Positions 53,707 through 63,416 of a stretch of DNA of 64,000 bases are shown piece after piece. Each line of letters begins with the position of its first letter. Position 1 is the first letter of the stretch. A program made the translations under genes and the position numbers. Below the pieces are notes generated by a model, which was not told the DNA's origin, searched no databases, and worked only from the letters and a program-made list of their open reading frames with translations. Source of the stretch: Microbulbifer agarilyticus (lineage in GTDB: Bacteria > Pseudomonadota > Gammaproteobacteria > Pseudomonadales > Cellvibrionaceae); contig NZ_CP019650.1 in NCBI RefSeq assembly GCF_001999945.1, positions 2,728,001-2,792,000 of the forward strand, written 5' to 3'.

Positions 53707-54891
53707 CTAGACCAGTGCCGACAAACCCCGCGCCAGATCGGCTTTCAGGTCCTCAACATTCTCCAGGCCGACAGAGACCCGGATCAGGTTTTCGGTAATA
53801 CCGGCCTTCTCCTTGTCCTCGTCACTCAGGCGACCGTGCGTGGTGGTGGCCGGGTGCACAATGGTGCTTTTGGCATCGCCGAGGTTGGCGGTCACCGAGA
53901 AGATCTTGCAGGCGTCGACCACTTTCCAGGCAGCCTCACGGCCCCCGGGCACGGTAAAGCTAAACACTGCGCCAAATCCAGACTGCTGTGCCGCGGCCAG
54001 CTGGTGATTCGGATGACTCGGCAGGCCCACATAATTGACCTTCTCTACTTGTACATGCTCATTCAGCCACCAGGCGATATCCAGCGCACTAGTGCAGTGC
54101 GCGCGCATCCGCAGGCTGAGGGTCTCCAAGCCCTTGAGGAACACCCAGGCGTTAAACGGGCTCAGGCTGGGGCCGCAGGTGCGCAGGAAGATCACCACTT
54201 CATCCATCAACTCCTGCTTGCCCACGACGACGCCACCCAGGCAGCGGCCCTGCCCGTCCAGGAACTTGGTGGCGGAATGCACCACAATGTCCGCACCCAG
54301 ATCCAGCGGGCGCTGCAGCGCCGGGGTGCAAAAGCAGTTATCCACCACCAGCTGCGCCCCAGCACTGTGGGCCAGGTCAGCCATGGCACGGATATCCGCA
54401 ACCTCGCACAGCGGGTTTGACGGCGTCTCCATAAACAGCAACTTGGTATCGCCATCTAAAGCATCCTGCCAGGCTTGGAAGTCGGTCAGTTCCACAAAGC
54501 TGACCTTGACCCCAAACTTCACCATGTAACGGGTAAACAGCGCAGTAGTTGTACCGAACACACTGCGCGAACAGATCACTTTGTCGCCACTTTTCAGCGT
54601 GGCCATGCACAGGCTCAGGATCGCGGCCATACCGCTGGAGGTAGCGACAGCCGCCTCCCCGCCTTCCAACGCGGCAATGCGCTCTTCGAACATGCGCACG
54701 GTGGGGTTGGTGTAGCGCGAGTAGACATTGCCGGGGGAATCCCCGGAGAAACGCGCGGCGGCCTCTGCCGCAGAGGGAAAGACGTAACTGGAAGTGGTGT
54801 AAATAGGCTCGGCGTGCTCGCCTTCCGCCGACCGGCTCTGGCCCGCTCTTACTGCCAGTGTTTCCAGTGCGTAGCCGTCGTCTTCAAACAT
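53707..54891 (-). CDS. metZ: O-succinylhomoserine sulfhydrylase
   Basis: 394 residues from MFEDDGYALETLAVR. PLP-dependent Cys/Met-metabolism enzyme: YSRYTNPTVRMFEERIAALE, SGMAAILSLC, METPSNPLCEVADI, and the PLP Lys in VVHSATKFLDGQGRCLGG. It makes homocysteine from O-succinylhomoserine and sulfide. The metZ gene downstream of purF is the pseudomonad arrangement. A terminator separates the two. The frame extends to 55002, but the N-terminal region there overlaps the terminator. Confidence 0.92.
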   Translation of the reverse strand: MFEDDGYALETLAVRAGQSRSAEGEHAEPIYTTSSYVFPSAAEAAARFSGDSPGNVYSRYTNPTVRMFEERIAALEGGEAAVATSSGMAAILSLCMATLKSGDKVICSRSVFGTTTALFTRYMVKFGVKVSFVELTDFQAWQDALDGDTKLLFMETPSNPLCEVADIRAMADLAHSAGAQLVVDNCFCTPALQRPLDLGADIVVHSATKFLDGQGRCLGGVVVGKQELMDEVVIFLRTCGPSLSPFNAWVFLKGLETLSLRMRAHCTSALDIAWWLNEHVQVEKVNYVGLPSHPNHQLAAAQQSGFGAVFSFTVPGGREAAWKVVDACKIFSVTANLGDAKSTIVHPATTTHGRLSDEDKEKAGITENLIRVSVGLENVEDLKADLARGLSALV

Positions 54892-54980
54892 GGGGTATCC
54901 GTCCCGGGTGTAGAAATTATCGTAAACGGTAATCTTACCCCAAGAGACGAGCGTGCGTGGAGCACTGCTTTCGCGTCGTG

Positions 54981-55014
54981 TAAAAACAAAAAGGCCCACC
55001 AATTGGTGGGCCTT
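54981..55014 (-). terminator. Rho-independent terminator of purF
   Basis: GGCCCACCAATTGGTGGGCC is a perfect 20-bp palindrome flanked by AA/TT pairs and followed on the minus strand by TTTTTGTTTTTA. 27 bases after the purF stop. Confidence 0.9.
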
Positions 55015-55041
55015 CTCTGTGCGAAAAATAACGTGGACCGC

Positions 55042-56523
55042 TTATAGCGCGCTCTCGTTACCACCTTTGGCGGTATCGTTGCGCGCTGCGTGCAGGCTAT
55101 CCAGGTATTCCTCGGTTACATCACCGGTGATGTACTTGCCGTCAAACACCGCGCAATCAAACTCTTTGATTTCGCTGTTGCCATCGGCAGAGGAAACGAT
55201 CAGCTCATCCAGGTCCTGATAAATCAGCCAGTCTGCACCGATCTCTTCACACACTTCTTCCGTGGTGCGGTTGTGCGCAACCAGCTCGGTGGCAGACGGC
55301 ATATCAATACCGTACACATTGGGGTACTTAACCGCCGGCGCTGCGGACGCAAAATACACTTTTGCCGCTCCGGCCTCGCGGGCCATCTGGATGATCTGCT
55401 TACAGGTAGTACCACGCACAATCGAGTCATCCACCAGCAATACATTTTTGCCGCGGAACTCCAACGCGATCGGGTTCAGCTTCTGGCGTACAGACTTCTT
55501 ACGCTGTTTCTGCCCCGGCATGATAAAGGTTCGGCCGATATAACGGTTCTTCACCATACCCTCACGGAACTTCACGCCCAGACGGTGTGCCACCATCTGG
55601 CCCGCGGAACGGGAGGAGTCCGGAATCGGAATAACCACATCAATATCGTGGTCCGGGCGCTCGCGCAGGATTTTTTCTGCCAGGTGCTCGCCCTGACGCA
55701 AGCGTGCCTTGTGCACAGAAACACCATCCATGATGGAGTCCGGGCGGGCAAAATAAACGTGTTCGAAAATGCACGGACGCAGCTGCGGGTTTTCCGCACA
55801 CTGCTCGGAGTGCACGGTGCCGTCCAGCTCGATATAGATACATTCGCCCGGCGCCACATCGCGCACCAGGGAGTAGCCGAGCACGTCCAGCGCGACCGAC
55901 TCGGAGGCCACCATATATTCGGTGCCCTGCTCGGTCTCGCGCTTGCCGTATACCAGCGGGCGGATACCGTTGGGATCGCGGAAGGCGACAACGCCGTAGC
56001 CAACGATCATCGCCACACAGGCGTAACCACCGCTCACACGCTTATGCACGGCGCGCATCGCGGTAAAAATATCTTCGGCTTTTGGCTGAAGCTTGTGCTG
56101 CTTGTGCAGCTCGTGGGCGAACACGTTGAGCAGGACTTCAGAGTCTGAATCGGTATTGATATGGCGCAGGTCCTGCTGGAAGATCTGCTCCTTCACCTCT
56201 TTCACATTGGTGAGGTTGCCATTGTGAGCCATGGCAATACCGTAAGGGGAATTCACGTAGAACGGCTGAGCCAGCGCAGGGCCCGAGCTACCCGCAGTGG
56301 GATAGCGCACATGGCCGATACCGAAGTTACCAGTAAGACGCTGCATGTGGCGCGCGCGAAACACGTCGCGCACCAAGCCATTCGCCTTTTGCTGGTTCAG
56401 ACGGTCGCCGTCACAGGTGACGATGCCGGCGGCGTCTTGGCCCCGGTGCTGCAACAGGGTAAGGGCGTCATACAACTGCAGATTGACGTCACTCTTACCG
56501 ACGATTCCAACGATGCCACACAT
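55042..56523 (-). CDS. purF: Amidophosphoribosyltransferase
   Basis: 493 residues, near the usual 500. The catalytic Cys2 follows the start in MCGIVGIVG; the glutamine domain has [11 protein letters not shown] and AHNGNLTN; the PRPP site is [18 protein letters not shown]. First step of purine synthesis: PRPP plus glutamine to phosphoribosylamine. Follows cvpA (68 bases), the order seen in E. coli and pseudomonads. No PurR box visible. Confidence 0.96.
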   Translation of the reverse strand: MCGIVGIVGKSDVNLQLYDALTLLQHRGQDAAGIVTCDGDRLNQQKANGLVRDVFRARHMQRLTGNFGIGHVRYPTAGSSGPALAQPFYVNSPYGIAMAHNGNLTNVKEVKEQIFQQDLRHINTDSDSEVLLNVFAHELHKQHKLQPKAEDIFTAMRAVHKRVSGGYACVAMIVGYGVVAFRDPNGIRPLVYGKRETEQGTEYMVASESVALDVLGYSLVRDVAPGECIYIELDGTVHSEQCAENPQLRPCIFEHVYFARPDSIMDGVSVHKARLRQGEHLAEKILRERPDHDIDVVIPIPDSSRSAGQMVAHRLGVKFREGMVKNRYIGRTFIMPGQKQRKKSVRQKLNPIALEFRGKNVLLVDDSIVRGTTCKQIIQMAREAGAAKVYFASAAPAVKYPNVYGIDMPSATELVAHNRTTEEVCEEIGADWLIYQDLDELIVSSADGNSEIKEFDCAVFDGKYITGDVTEEYLDSLHAARNDTAKGGNESAL

Positions 56524-56591
56524 ACTTCAGATAACCCCAGTCATTTTGAAATGGTCTCGGTGATCCAGCGCCGCCTCCTGCAGCCCATCGA

Positions 56592-57089
56592 TCAGTCAAA
56601 TTGCGCTGCGAAGAAGTCCTTGATCGCACCGGCCGCTTCGCGTGCGCGATCTTCAAATTCAAGAAAATTCGGTATTAACGCCGACTGCTGCCACCAGCTG
56701 TCCTGATCCACCGGTGCCAGTGCCGGAGCAAAGATCAACAGTGCCATCACAACGATGCAACCGCGGAACAGCCCAAATACCATGCCCAGCACCCGGTCGG
56801 TCCCCGAAAGCCCAGTGGCTTCCACAAACGCAGACAAAAACATATTCAGGCCCGCGCCTGCCAATAGGGTGACAATAAAGAGTATGGAAAAGGCCGCGAT
56901 GACCTGTAGTGAAGGCGTATCGACGAGGTTGGAAAGCAACGGGGCCAGCTGGTCACGAAACATCATGGCCACGACAAAGGCCGCTACCCAAGTGAGCAGC
57001 GACAGGACTTCGCGCACAAAGCCTCGGCTTAAGCCGATAAGCGTCGAGATGGCAATGATTGCCAGAATGGTCCAGTCAGCCCAGTTCAT
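56592..57089 (-). CDS. cvpA: CvpA family membrane protein
   Basis: 165 residues with four membrane helices (WADWTILAIIAISTLIGLSRG, FVREVLSLLTWVAAFVVAMMF, VIAAFSILFIVTLLAGAGLN and GLFRGCIVVMALLIFAP). It is linked with colicin V production and with bile or envelope stress resistance in enterics. Between dedD and purF as in E. coli. Confidence 0.9.
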   Translation of the reverse strand: MNWADWTILAIIAISTLIGLSRGFVREVLSLLTWVAAFVVAMMFRDQLAPLLSNLVDTPSLQVIAAFSILFIVTLLAGAGLNMFLSAFVEATGLSGTDRVLGMVFGLFRGCIVVMALLIFAPALAPVDQDSWWQQSALIPNFLEFEDRAREAAGAIKDFFAAQFD

Positions 57090-57219
57090 TCAACCCTACC
57101 TGCTACGCGGCGGCTGCCGCGAAGAGCGCGCATTCTAACTTACCGACCCGGGCCAGTGAAGCCATTCGCCGAACCACTTCACAAACGGAGATCTTAAGGT
57201 CCCGCCACAAGCACCAGTA

Positions 57220-57933
57220 TCAGGCGCGATAGCGCAGGATAAGAGTCTGGGTTTTCAGCAGTTTATCCAGCTTCTGCTTGTCTGACTGCGCGTCCACCCG
57301 ACTCAGTTTGGGGCCCACAAACACACGCACCAGTCGCCCCTTGGGGGTATCGACCGCGCGGGTATAGGCTCGGAAGCCGGCATCCATCAGCTGGTTGCGC
57401 ACCCGGTCAGCGCTCGCCACCTCTTTATAAGCACCAACCTGCACAACCCAACCCTCGGGCAAGCCCTGGTCATCCAGCTGGGTCTCTTCTGCCGGCATCT
57501 GCAGTTCGGGTGCGGGCTCAGGCTTGGTTTCCGGTTTGGCCGGCTCGGCTTTCGCCACCGCGTCCGAGGTTTTCTCAGACTTCGAGCTCGCGGTGCCATC
57601 GGGGGAAGAAGATACCGACTCCGGGGCAGGCCCGGCCTGCTCCACATAATCTGGCTGGAAAACTTCGTTTACCGGCGGCGCCGGCTCGACATTTTCCACC
57701 GGTTGCGGTTCGGCAATGGTGATGGGGGTAATATCCGGTGGCGCCGGGATCTGACTGGTGACATCAATGTAGCGCGCCCCTTCCCGGTCAAACAGGCTCG
57801 GCAGGAAGATGACCGCCAACGCCGCCAGCACCAATGCACCGACAATGCGCTGCTTTACCCCGTCGTTCAGACGACGCGGCGCTCCCTCTGGGCATTGAGA
57901 AAAAGAATCGGATTCGCTGTCCCGGCCGGCCAT
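57220..57933 (-). CDS. dedD: SPOR-domain protein, DedD-like
   Basis: 237 residues: short cytoplasmic part, one membrane helix (IVGALVLAALAVIFLPSLF), a Pro/Glu/Ala-rich periplasmic linker, and a C-terminal SPOR domain (GWVVQVGAYKEVASADRVRN ... GRLVRVFVGPKLSRVDAQ). SPOR domains bind denuded septal glycan, so it should localise to the division site. Position between folC and cvpA matches dedD. Confidence 0.87.
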   Translation of the reverse strand: MAGRDSESDSFSQCPEGAPRRLNDGVKQRIVGALVLAALAVIFLPSLFDREGARYIDVTSQIPAPPDITPITIAEPQPVENVEPAPPVNEVFQPDYVEQAGPAPESVSSSPDGTASSKSEKTSDAVAKAEPAKPETKPEPAPELQMPAEETQLDDQGLPEGWVVQVGAYKEVASADRVRNQLMDAGFRAYTRAVDTPKGRLVRVFVGPKLSRVDAQSDKQKLDKLLKTQTLILRYRA

Positions 57934-57970
57934 TTCGTTGCTCTCTTGTCACTGCTCTGGGCTATTTTGC

Positions 57971-59224
57971 TCACTTGAGCGGCTGAATTGCTGACAAAAC
58001 CTCTGCAACGGTAAAGAAAGAACCGAATACAAGCAACCTGTCTTCGCCTCCCAGGGCAGCAACGGCCAGCTCAAGCTGCTCCGCCACAGGTTTGCCCACC
58101 TCTTCCACCTGCCCCACTGCAACACCGGCAGCCGCGAGCCCCGCGCGAACTTGCTCTGAATCCGCGGCCCGGGGGTTATCCGGCAAAAGTGCCGGATACC
58201 AGTAGTCCACCAGGCCTTTTAACGGAGCAACAAGCCCATCCAGGTCCTTATCCGCCATCACCGCCACCAATGCGACGGTGCGGCCGGCAACCGGGTGACG
58301 AGCCAGCCAGCGAGCCAGGTATTCCGCCGCCGCAGGGTTGTGCCCAACATCCAGCAACACCTCGCGCTCCTTGTAGCGGATCGCCTGGCAGCGCCCGGGC
58401 ATTTGCAGTGCGGCGAGGACATCACATACCTGCTCCGCGCCGGGCAACTCGCCGGCCAGCGCCAAAGCGGTGATCGCGGCGGCCACGCTGGATGGAGGCA
58501 AGTGCAGCTCTGGCAACCCAATGCGCAGCTCCGGTTCCGCGTTTAGCAGATACTCACCTTCGATCAACGAAAACTGATGGCCGATAAAAAAGCTATCGCA
58601 TCCCAACTCCCGGGATGCATCCACCACCGATGCCGGCGGCTGCGGATCCGCACACACAAACGTCTTGCCTGCGCGCAAGATCCCCGCTTTCTCGCGGCCA
58701 ATTACCTCGCGGTCATTGCCGAGCCAGGCTTCGTGATCCACCGCCACGCTGGTAATCACCGATATATCCGCATCCACCAGGTTCACCGCGTCCAGCCTGC
58801 CACCAAGCCCGACTTCCAACAGTGCAAACTCCACATCCGCGCGCTTGAACAACCACAAGCCAGCCAGAGTGGTGAACTCAAAATAGGTCAGGCTGATATC
58901 GCCGCGCGCCGCGTCTACCGCCTCGAAGGCCTCAATGAGTTGCGCATCGCCGACCTCTTCACCATTCACCCGAATGCGTTCATTGAAACGCAATAGGTGC
59001 GGCGAACTGTAGGCGCCTACCGAATGATTACCGGCGCACAACAGTGCCTCCATGGTGCGCACACAACTGCCCTTGCCATTGGTCCCTCCCACGGTAATTA
59101 CGCGCCGCGCCGGCGTCTGCACGTCGAGCGCGCGGGCCACAGCGGAGACACGTTCAAGACCAAGTTCAATTTCGGTGGGGTGTAGCTGTTCCAGGCGAGC
59201 AAGCCAGGATTGGAGATCACTCAT
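57971..59224 (-). CDS. folC: Folylpolyglutamate / dihydrofolate synthase
   Basis: 417 residues. ATP-binding loop TVGGTNGKGSCVRTME at about 44, GAYSSPHLLRFNERIRVNG, LEVGLGGRLDAVNLVD and VLLDVGHNPAAA are FolC hallmarks. It adds Glu to dihydropteroate and to folates. 37 bases before dedD; the accD gene is 191 bases upstream. Confidence 0.94.
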   Translation of the reverse strand: MSDLQSWLARLEQLHPTEIELGLERVSAVARALDVQTPARRVITVGGTNGKGSCVRTMEALLCAGNHSVGAYSSPHLLRFNERIRVNGEEVGDAQLIEAFEAVDAARGDISLTYFEFTTLAGLWLFKRADVEFALLEVGLGGRLDAVNLVDADISVITSVAVDHEAWLGNDREVIGREKAGILRAGKTFVCADPQPPASVVDASRELGCDSFFIGHQFSLIEGEYLLNAEPELRIGLPELHLPPSSVAAAITALALAGELPGAEQVCDVLAALQMPGRCQAIRYKEREVLLDVGHNPAAAEYLARWLARHPVAGRTVALVAVMADKDLDGLVAPLKGLVDYWYPALLPDNPRAADSEQVRAGLAAAGVAVGQVEEVGKPVAEQLELAVAALGGEDRLLVFGSFFTVAEVLSAIQPLK

Positions 59225-59376
59225 GAATGCACCAAACGTTCGTCAGAACGCGAATTCTATTCAGGAAAGCCCAGAGAGAACAGGCAATAACAAGCCGAAT
59301 TGGGGGGGCGATTGAAAATAGCGAAAGGACGACGGGGAAAAACAGGGTCGAAAAGAAAAGAGTATGAAGGGAGCGA

Positions 59377-59407
59377 CGGCCCCGCCCACAGAACAGGAGC
59401 GGGACCG
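59377..59407 (-). terminator. Possible hairpin after accD
   Basis: CGGTCCCGC/GCGGGGCCG on the minus strand gives a 9-bp stem with one G-T pair and a 13-base loop, 8 bases after the accD stop. Only a mixed pyrimidine run follows, so a terminator is uncertain. Confidence 0.4.
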
Positions 59408-59415
59408 CAAAGGCT

Positions 59416-60270
59416 CTAATTGTTGGTCAGCTTGCTTAACAAACGACCAACGGTATTGCGCATATCTTTACGCGGAATAATCATATCGATGGCGCCGTGC
59501 TCCAGCAGGAACTCTGCGCGCTGGAAGCCTTTCGGCAGCTTCTGGCGGATGGTCTGCTCGATGATATTCGGGCCGGCAAATCCGGCGCGCGCACCAGGCT
59601 CCGCCGCATTGATATCACCCAGCAGTGCCAGAGAGGCAGAAACGCCGCCGTAAACCGGGTCAGTCATGACTGAGATGTACGGCACTCCGGCCATACGCAT
59701 TTTCTCAAGCACCGCAGAAGTCTTCGCCATCTGCATCAGCGAGATCAATGCCTCCTGCATGCGGGCACCACCAGTCGCCGAAAAGCACACTAGCGGAATG
59801 TTCTCTTCCAGCGCACGCTGGGCTGCACGGGTGAACTTCTCGCCCACTACATAACCCATAGAACCGCCGTGGAACGCAAACTCGAACGCAACGGCAACCA
59901 CCGGCTTGCCTTCGAGTAACCCCTGCATAGCTACCAGCGCATCTTTCTCGCCGGTCGCCTTCTGGGCCTGGGTCAGGCGGTCTTTGTATTTTTTGACATC
60001 CTTGAACTTCAGGCGATCCACCGGCTCGACATCCGTCGCCAGCTCTTCCCGGTGTTCATTATCCAGGAACATGTCCAGACGGCGGCGCGCGCCGATGCGG
60101 AAGTGGTGATCGCACTTCGGACACACATCCAGATTGCGCTCCAACTCCGGCAGATACAGGGTGGAATCGCACTTTACGCACTTTTTCCAAACGCCTTCGG
60201 GTACCTTGCTGGCACCGGGACGACGTTCAGCGCGAATGACGGAGGGAACAATTTTTTCTAACCAGCTCAT
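59416..60270 (-). CDS. accD: Acetyl-CoA carboxylase carboxyltransferase subunit beta
   Basis: 284 residues. The zinc ribbon [20 protein letters not shown] ... CDHHF (four Cys) is at residues 31-55, and the carboxyltransferase part has [20 protein letters not shown] and [19 protein letters not shown]. It works with AccA to transfer CO2 from biotin to acetyl-CoA, the committed step of fatty-acid synthesis. Upstream of folC as in E. coli. Confidence 0.96.
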   Translation of the reverse strand: MSWLEKIVPSVIRAERRPGASKVPEGVWKKCVKCDSTLYLPELERNLDVCPKCDHHFRIGARRRLDMFLDNEHREELATDVEPVDRLKFKDVKKYKDRLTQAQKATGEKDALVAMQGLLEGKPVVAVAFEFAFHGGSMGYVVGEKFTRAAQRALEENIPLVCFSATGGARMQEALISLMQMAKTSAVLEKMRMAGVPYISVMTDPVYGGVSASLALLGDINAAEPGARAGFAGPNIIEQTIRQKLPKGFQRAEFLLEHGAIDMIIPRKDMRNTVGRLLSKLTNN

Positions 60271-60396
60271 TCTGTTTCCAAATCCAATGCTTGCAGGATT
60301 GAGTCGCCGGGCTTCGACCCCTTGCGAAGTAGAAGTCAGATTATATGACCGGCGATTCTAAAACCGCGAATTAAACCACTTTCAGAAAGATTGCTC

Positions 60397-60434
60397 TTGG
60401 CCAGATAAGCCGCCTATTCGGGCTTTCTGGCCAA
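60397..60434. terminator. Hairpin downstream of trpA
   Basis: Perfect 9-bp stem TTGGCCAGA/TCTGGCCAA extended inside by AAGCC/GGCTT, in the 245-bp gap between trpA stop and accD start. It is the best candidate for ending the trp operon; no clear T-run on either side. Confidence 0.45.
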
Positions 60435-60498
60435 CCTCAGCTGGCGCCGCAATCACCTCACTACGGAGCCCCTTGCAGAGCAAGGTGCGCTCGCCAGT

Positions 60499-60524
60499 TA
60501 ACTCAACTATCTAATTCAACTATC
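60499..60524. repeat. 13-bp tandem duplication across trpA stop codon
   Basis: TAACTCAACTATC and TAATTCAACTATC are adjacent with one mismatch. The TGA stop of trpA (60516-60518) is in the second copy, so the duplication repeats the last codons and stop just beyond the gene. Confidence 0.8.
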
Positions 60525-61328
60525 CAACACAGAGCGCATTTCGCCCACAATGGCGCCCACGCGGTCCTTGGCGGCGGCAGCGTCGGCAGATTCACCCACT
60601 GCAGATACCAATACACTGCCGACCACCGCGCCGTCTCCATCGGCACTCACCGCTTTTGCGGAGGCGCCATCCTTGATACCGAAGCCCACACACAGGGGCA
60701 AATCGGTGAAGCGACGGATACGGGTCAGATTCTCATGCACGGAATCGAGGTCCAGGTGACCGGCACCGGTCACACCCTTGAGCGATACATAGTAGACAAA
60801 GCCGCTGGCCAGCTCGGTAATCTCGGCAATCCGCTCATCGCTGGTCGTAGGCGTCAGCAAAAAGATATTGCGCAGATCGCGGGCTCTCAACAATTCATTC
60901 AGCGGCACCGCCTCTTCCGCCGGCAGGTCCACGGTCAGCGCGCCGTCACCGCCAGCGGCCTGGAGCGCATCCGCAAACACTTCCGCACCCATTTTTTCAA
61001 TGGGATTGGCATAGCCCATCAAGATTACCGGGGTGTCGGCATCCTTGGTGCGGAACTCCTCAATCAGTGCCAGACACTTGCGCAGCGAGGCCTTGTGCTC
61101 GAGTGCGCGCTCGTGCCCCTTCTGAATCACCGGCCCTTCGGCCATCGGGTCTGAAAACGGAACCCCCAGTTCAATCAGGTCAGAGCCACTGGCAACCAGC
61201 TGATGCATCAGGTCAACGGTATTTTCCAGGCCGCCATCGCCGGCGACAATATAGGTAACCAGCGCCTTGCGGCCTTCGCTGCGCAGCTTGGCAAAGCGAC
61301 GATCGATTCGATTATTTAATGTAGTCAC
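60516..61328 (-). CDS. trpA: Tryptophan synthase alpha chain
   Basis: 270 residues. Catalytic Glu in LIELGVPFSDPMAEGPV (around 53) and Asp in the same loop; VGFGIKDGASAKAV is the phosphate-binding part. It cleaves indole-3-glycerol phosphate to indole and glyceraldehyde-3-phosphate. 11 bases after trpB. Confidence 0.96.
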   Translation of the reverse strand: MTTLNNRIDRRFAKLRSEGRKALVTYIVAGDGGLENTVDLMHQLVASGSDLIELGVPFSDPMAEGPVIQKGHERALEHKASLRKCLALIEEFRTKDADTPVILMGYANPIEKMGAEVFADALQAAGGDGALTVDLPAEEAVPLNELLRARDLRNIFLLTPTTSDERIAEITELASGFVYYVSLKGVTGAGHLDLDSVHENLTRIRRFTDLPLCVGFGIKDGASAKAVSADGDGAVVGSVLVSAVGESADAAAAKDRVGAIVGEMRSVLDS

Positions 61329-61339
61329 GACCGGGTTCC

Positions 61340-62560
61340 TTAAACTTCAATGCCGTCGATAGCGGCAACGGTGAAAATATCCTTGTCACCGCGGCCGGAA
61401 AGGTTCACAACAATATTCTGATCCGGGCGCATGGTAGCGGCCAGTTTCAGCGCATAAGCTACCGCGTGACTGGACTCCAACGCCGGCAAAATGCCCTCGG
61501 TACGAGTCAGCTGACGGAACGCTGCCAGGGCTTCATCGTCATTCGCCGCCACATAGTCGACACGGCCAATATCACGTAACCAGGCGTGCTCGGGACCTAC
61601 TCCCGGGTAATCCAGTCCAGCAGATACCGAGTGGGTCTCGATAATCTGCCCATCATCATCTTCCATCAGGTAAGTGCGGTTGCCGTGCAGTACACCGGGC
61701 ACACCATCATTCAGCGGCGCGGCATGACGACCGGTTTCCACGCCGTCACCGCCGGCCTCTACGCCGTACATTTTTACAGGTTCGTCAGTCAGGAACGGAT
61801 GGAACAGGCCAATGGCATTGGAGCCACCGCCCACGCAAGCCACCAGTGCATCTGGCAGCTGACCGAATTGCTCCAGACTTTGACGGCGTGCTTCGCGACC
61901 GATAATGGAATTAAAATCGCGCACCAACTGCGGGTAAGGGTGTGGCCCGGCCACGGTACCAATGATGTAAAAGGTATCGTCCACATTGGTGACCCAATCG
62001 CGCATCGCCTCGTTCATGGCGTCTTTCAGGGTCTTGGAACCGGACTCGACAGGAATGACTTCTGCCCCAAGCAATTTCATCCGGTACACATTCGGCGACT
62101 GACGCTTAACGTCTTCCGCGCCCATGTACACCGCACACTTGAGCCCCAGGCGCGCCGCAACCGTTGCAGTTGCCACACCGTGCTGACCGGCACCGGTTTC
62201 GGCAATCACCCGGCCCTTGCCACTGTGCTTGGCGAGCAGCGCCTGACCAACGGTATTGTTCACCTTGTGCGCGCCGGTATGGTTGAGATCTTCACGCTTC
62301 AGCCAGATACGGGCACCGCCGGCGGCTTCGGTAAGACGCTCCGCCAGATACAAGGGCGAAGGGCGGCCAACGTAGTGGGCCAGGTCGTAATCAAATGCGG
62401 CTTGAAAATCCGGATCGTTTTTCAGGCGCTCATACATTTCCCGCAATTCATCGAGAGCGCTGATGAGAGTCTCGGAGACGAAACGTCCACCGAACTCACC
62501 AAAGTGCCCGCGGGCATCCGGGTAGGCCCCAAAATCGATGGGTGAACTGGGTTTACTCAC
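61340..62560 (-). CDS. trpB: Tryptophan synthase beta chain
   Basis: 406 residues. PLP Lys in [20 protein letters not shown] (about 97), [17 protein letters not shown], and [10 protein letters not shown] as the phosphate grip. It condenses indole with serine. It follows trpF by three bases, so the two are co-translated. Confidence 0.97.
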   Translation of the reverse strand: MSKPSSPIDFGAYPDARGHFGEFGGRFVSETLISALDELREMYERLKNDPDFQAAFDYDLAHYVGRPSPLYLAERLTEAAGGARIWLKREDLNHTGAHKVNNTVGQALLAKHSGKGRVIAETGAGQHGVATATVAARLGLKCAVYMGAEDVKRQSPNVYRMKLLGAEVIPVESGSKTLKDAMNEAMRDWVTNVDDTFYIIGTVAGPHPYPQLVRDFNSIIGREARRQSLEQFGQLPDALVACVGGGSNAIGLFHPFLTDEPVKMYGVEAGGDGVETGRHAAPLNDGVPGVLHGNRTYLMEDDDGQIIETHSVSAGLDYPGVGPEHAWLRDIGRVDYVAANDDEALAAFRQLTRTEGILPALESSHAVAYALKLAATMRPDQNIVVNLSGRGDKDIFTVAAIDGIEV

Positions 62561-62563
62561 GGC

Positions 62564-63226
62564 TCAAACTCCTTGAATCAATGCATTACTGGACGCGCCG
62601 CTGGTAGCGGCAGCGCGAGCTGCGCGAACAAATTCGCGCACCTTATCTGGATCTTTACGGCCCGGTGCGGCTTCCACGCCACCGCTCACGTCGACCGCAT
62701 CGGGAACTGCTGCGCTGATCGCCTGCGTCACGTTTGCCGGGTTCAACCCTCCGGCAAGGATCACCTGGCGGTCGTTGCGCTCGCGCCCCTGGGGCACACG
62801 CTGCCAGTCAAAGGTGTCACCGGTACCGCCGGGAACGCCTTTGCGGTAGGCATCCAGCAGGTAACCGCGCGCATCCGGATAGGCCGACATGGCCTCACTG
62901 GGGTTCAGCTCTGGTTTCATACGCAGGGCTTTGATATACGGACGATGAAACTGCCGACAATAGGCGGCGGTTTCATTGCCATGGAACTGCAGCAGATTCA
63001 GCGGGACTTGTGCGAGCACCTGCTCTACTTCCTGTGGATGGGCATCCACAAACAACCCGGTCAAGACGACAAAAGGCGTTACGGCACGGGCAATTTCCGC
63101 TGCCTGCTCGAGGGATACGTGGCGGGGGCTGGGCGGGTAAAACACCATACCGAGCGCATCGGCGCCGGCATCGACAGCCAGGCGAGCGTCTTCGACACTG
63201 GTAATACCGCAGATCTTTACGCGCAT
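62564..63226 (-). CDS. trpF: Phosphoribosylanthranilate isomerase
   Basis: 220 residues from MRVKICGITSVEDARLAV, the normal TrpF start with the active-site Cys in KICG. Further blocks: GADALGMVFYPPSPRHV, LLQFHGNET, VILAGGLNPANV and DVSGGVEAAPGRKD (catalytic Asp region). The frame is open to 63286, but that extension is not conserved in the family. Third step of tryptophan synthesis; heads trpF-trpB-trpA. Confidence 0.95.
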   Translation of the reverse strand: MRVKICGITSVEDARLAVDAGADALGMVFYPPSPRHVSLEQAAEIARAVTPFVVLTGLFVDAHPQEVEQVLAQVPLNLLQFHGNETAAYCRQFHRPYIKALRMKPELNPSEAMSAYPDARGYLLDAYRKGVPGGTGDTFDWQRVPQGRERNDRQVILAGGLNPANVTQAISAAVPDAVDVSGGVEAAPGRKDPDKVREFVRAARAAATSGASSNALIQGV

Positions 63227-63416
63227 AATCCTTACATCGCTATACCTGCCAGACTGGCGCTCTGTCGGACGCCGCTGCGCCCACAACAGAAATCATCATA
63301 CGACGATCGCCATACATCCCGGGCGCTGGCAGTAGAAGAATTCGGAGAGCAGGCGATACTAGCAGATCACCGGGCGCGACGAAATGCGCACGCACCCGGC
63401 CGCCCCGCAAAAGCAG

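Noticed and set aside
55090..56148. 352-codon plus-strand open frame inside purF
   Set aside because: purF is unmistakable; the antisense frame lacks domains and a start signal.
57090..57219. PurR box in front of cvpA-purF
   Set aside because: No ACGCAAACGTTTGCGT-like sequence is present.
61586..62545. 319-codon plus-strand open frame inside trpB
   Set aside because: Antisense to a conserved enzyme, no recognisable motif.
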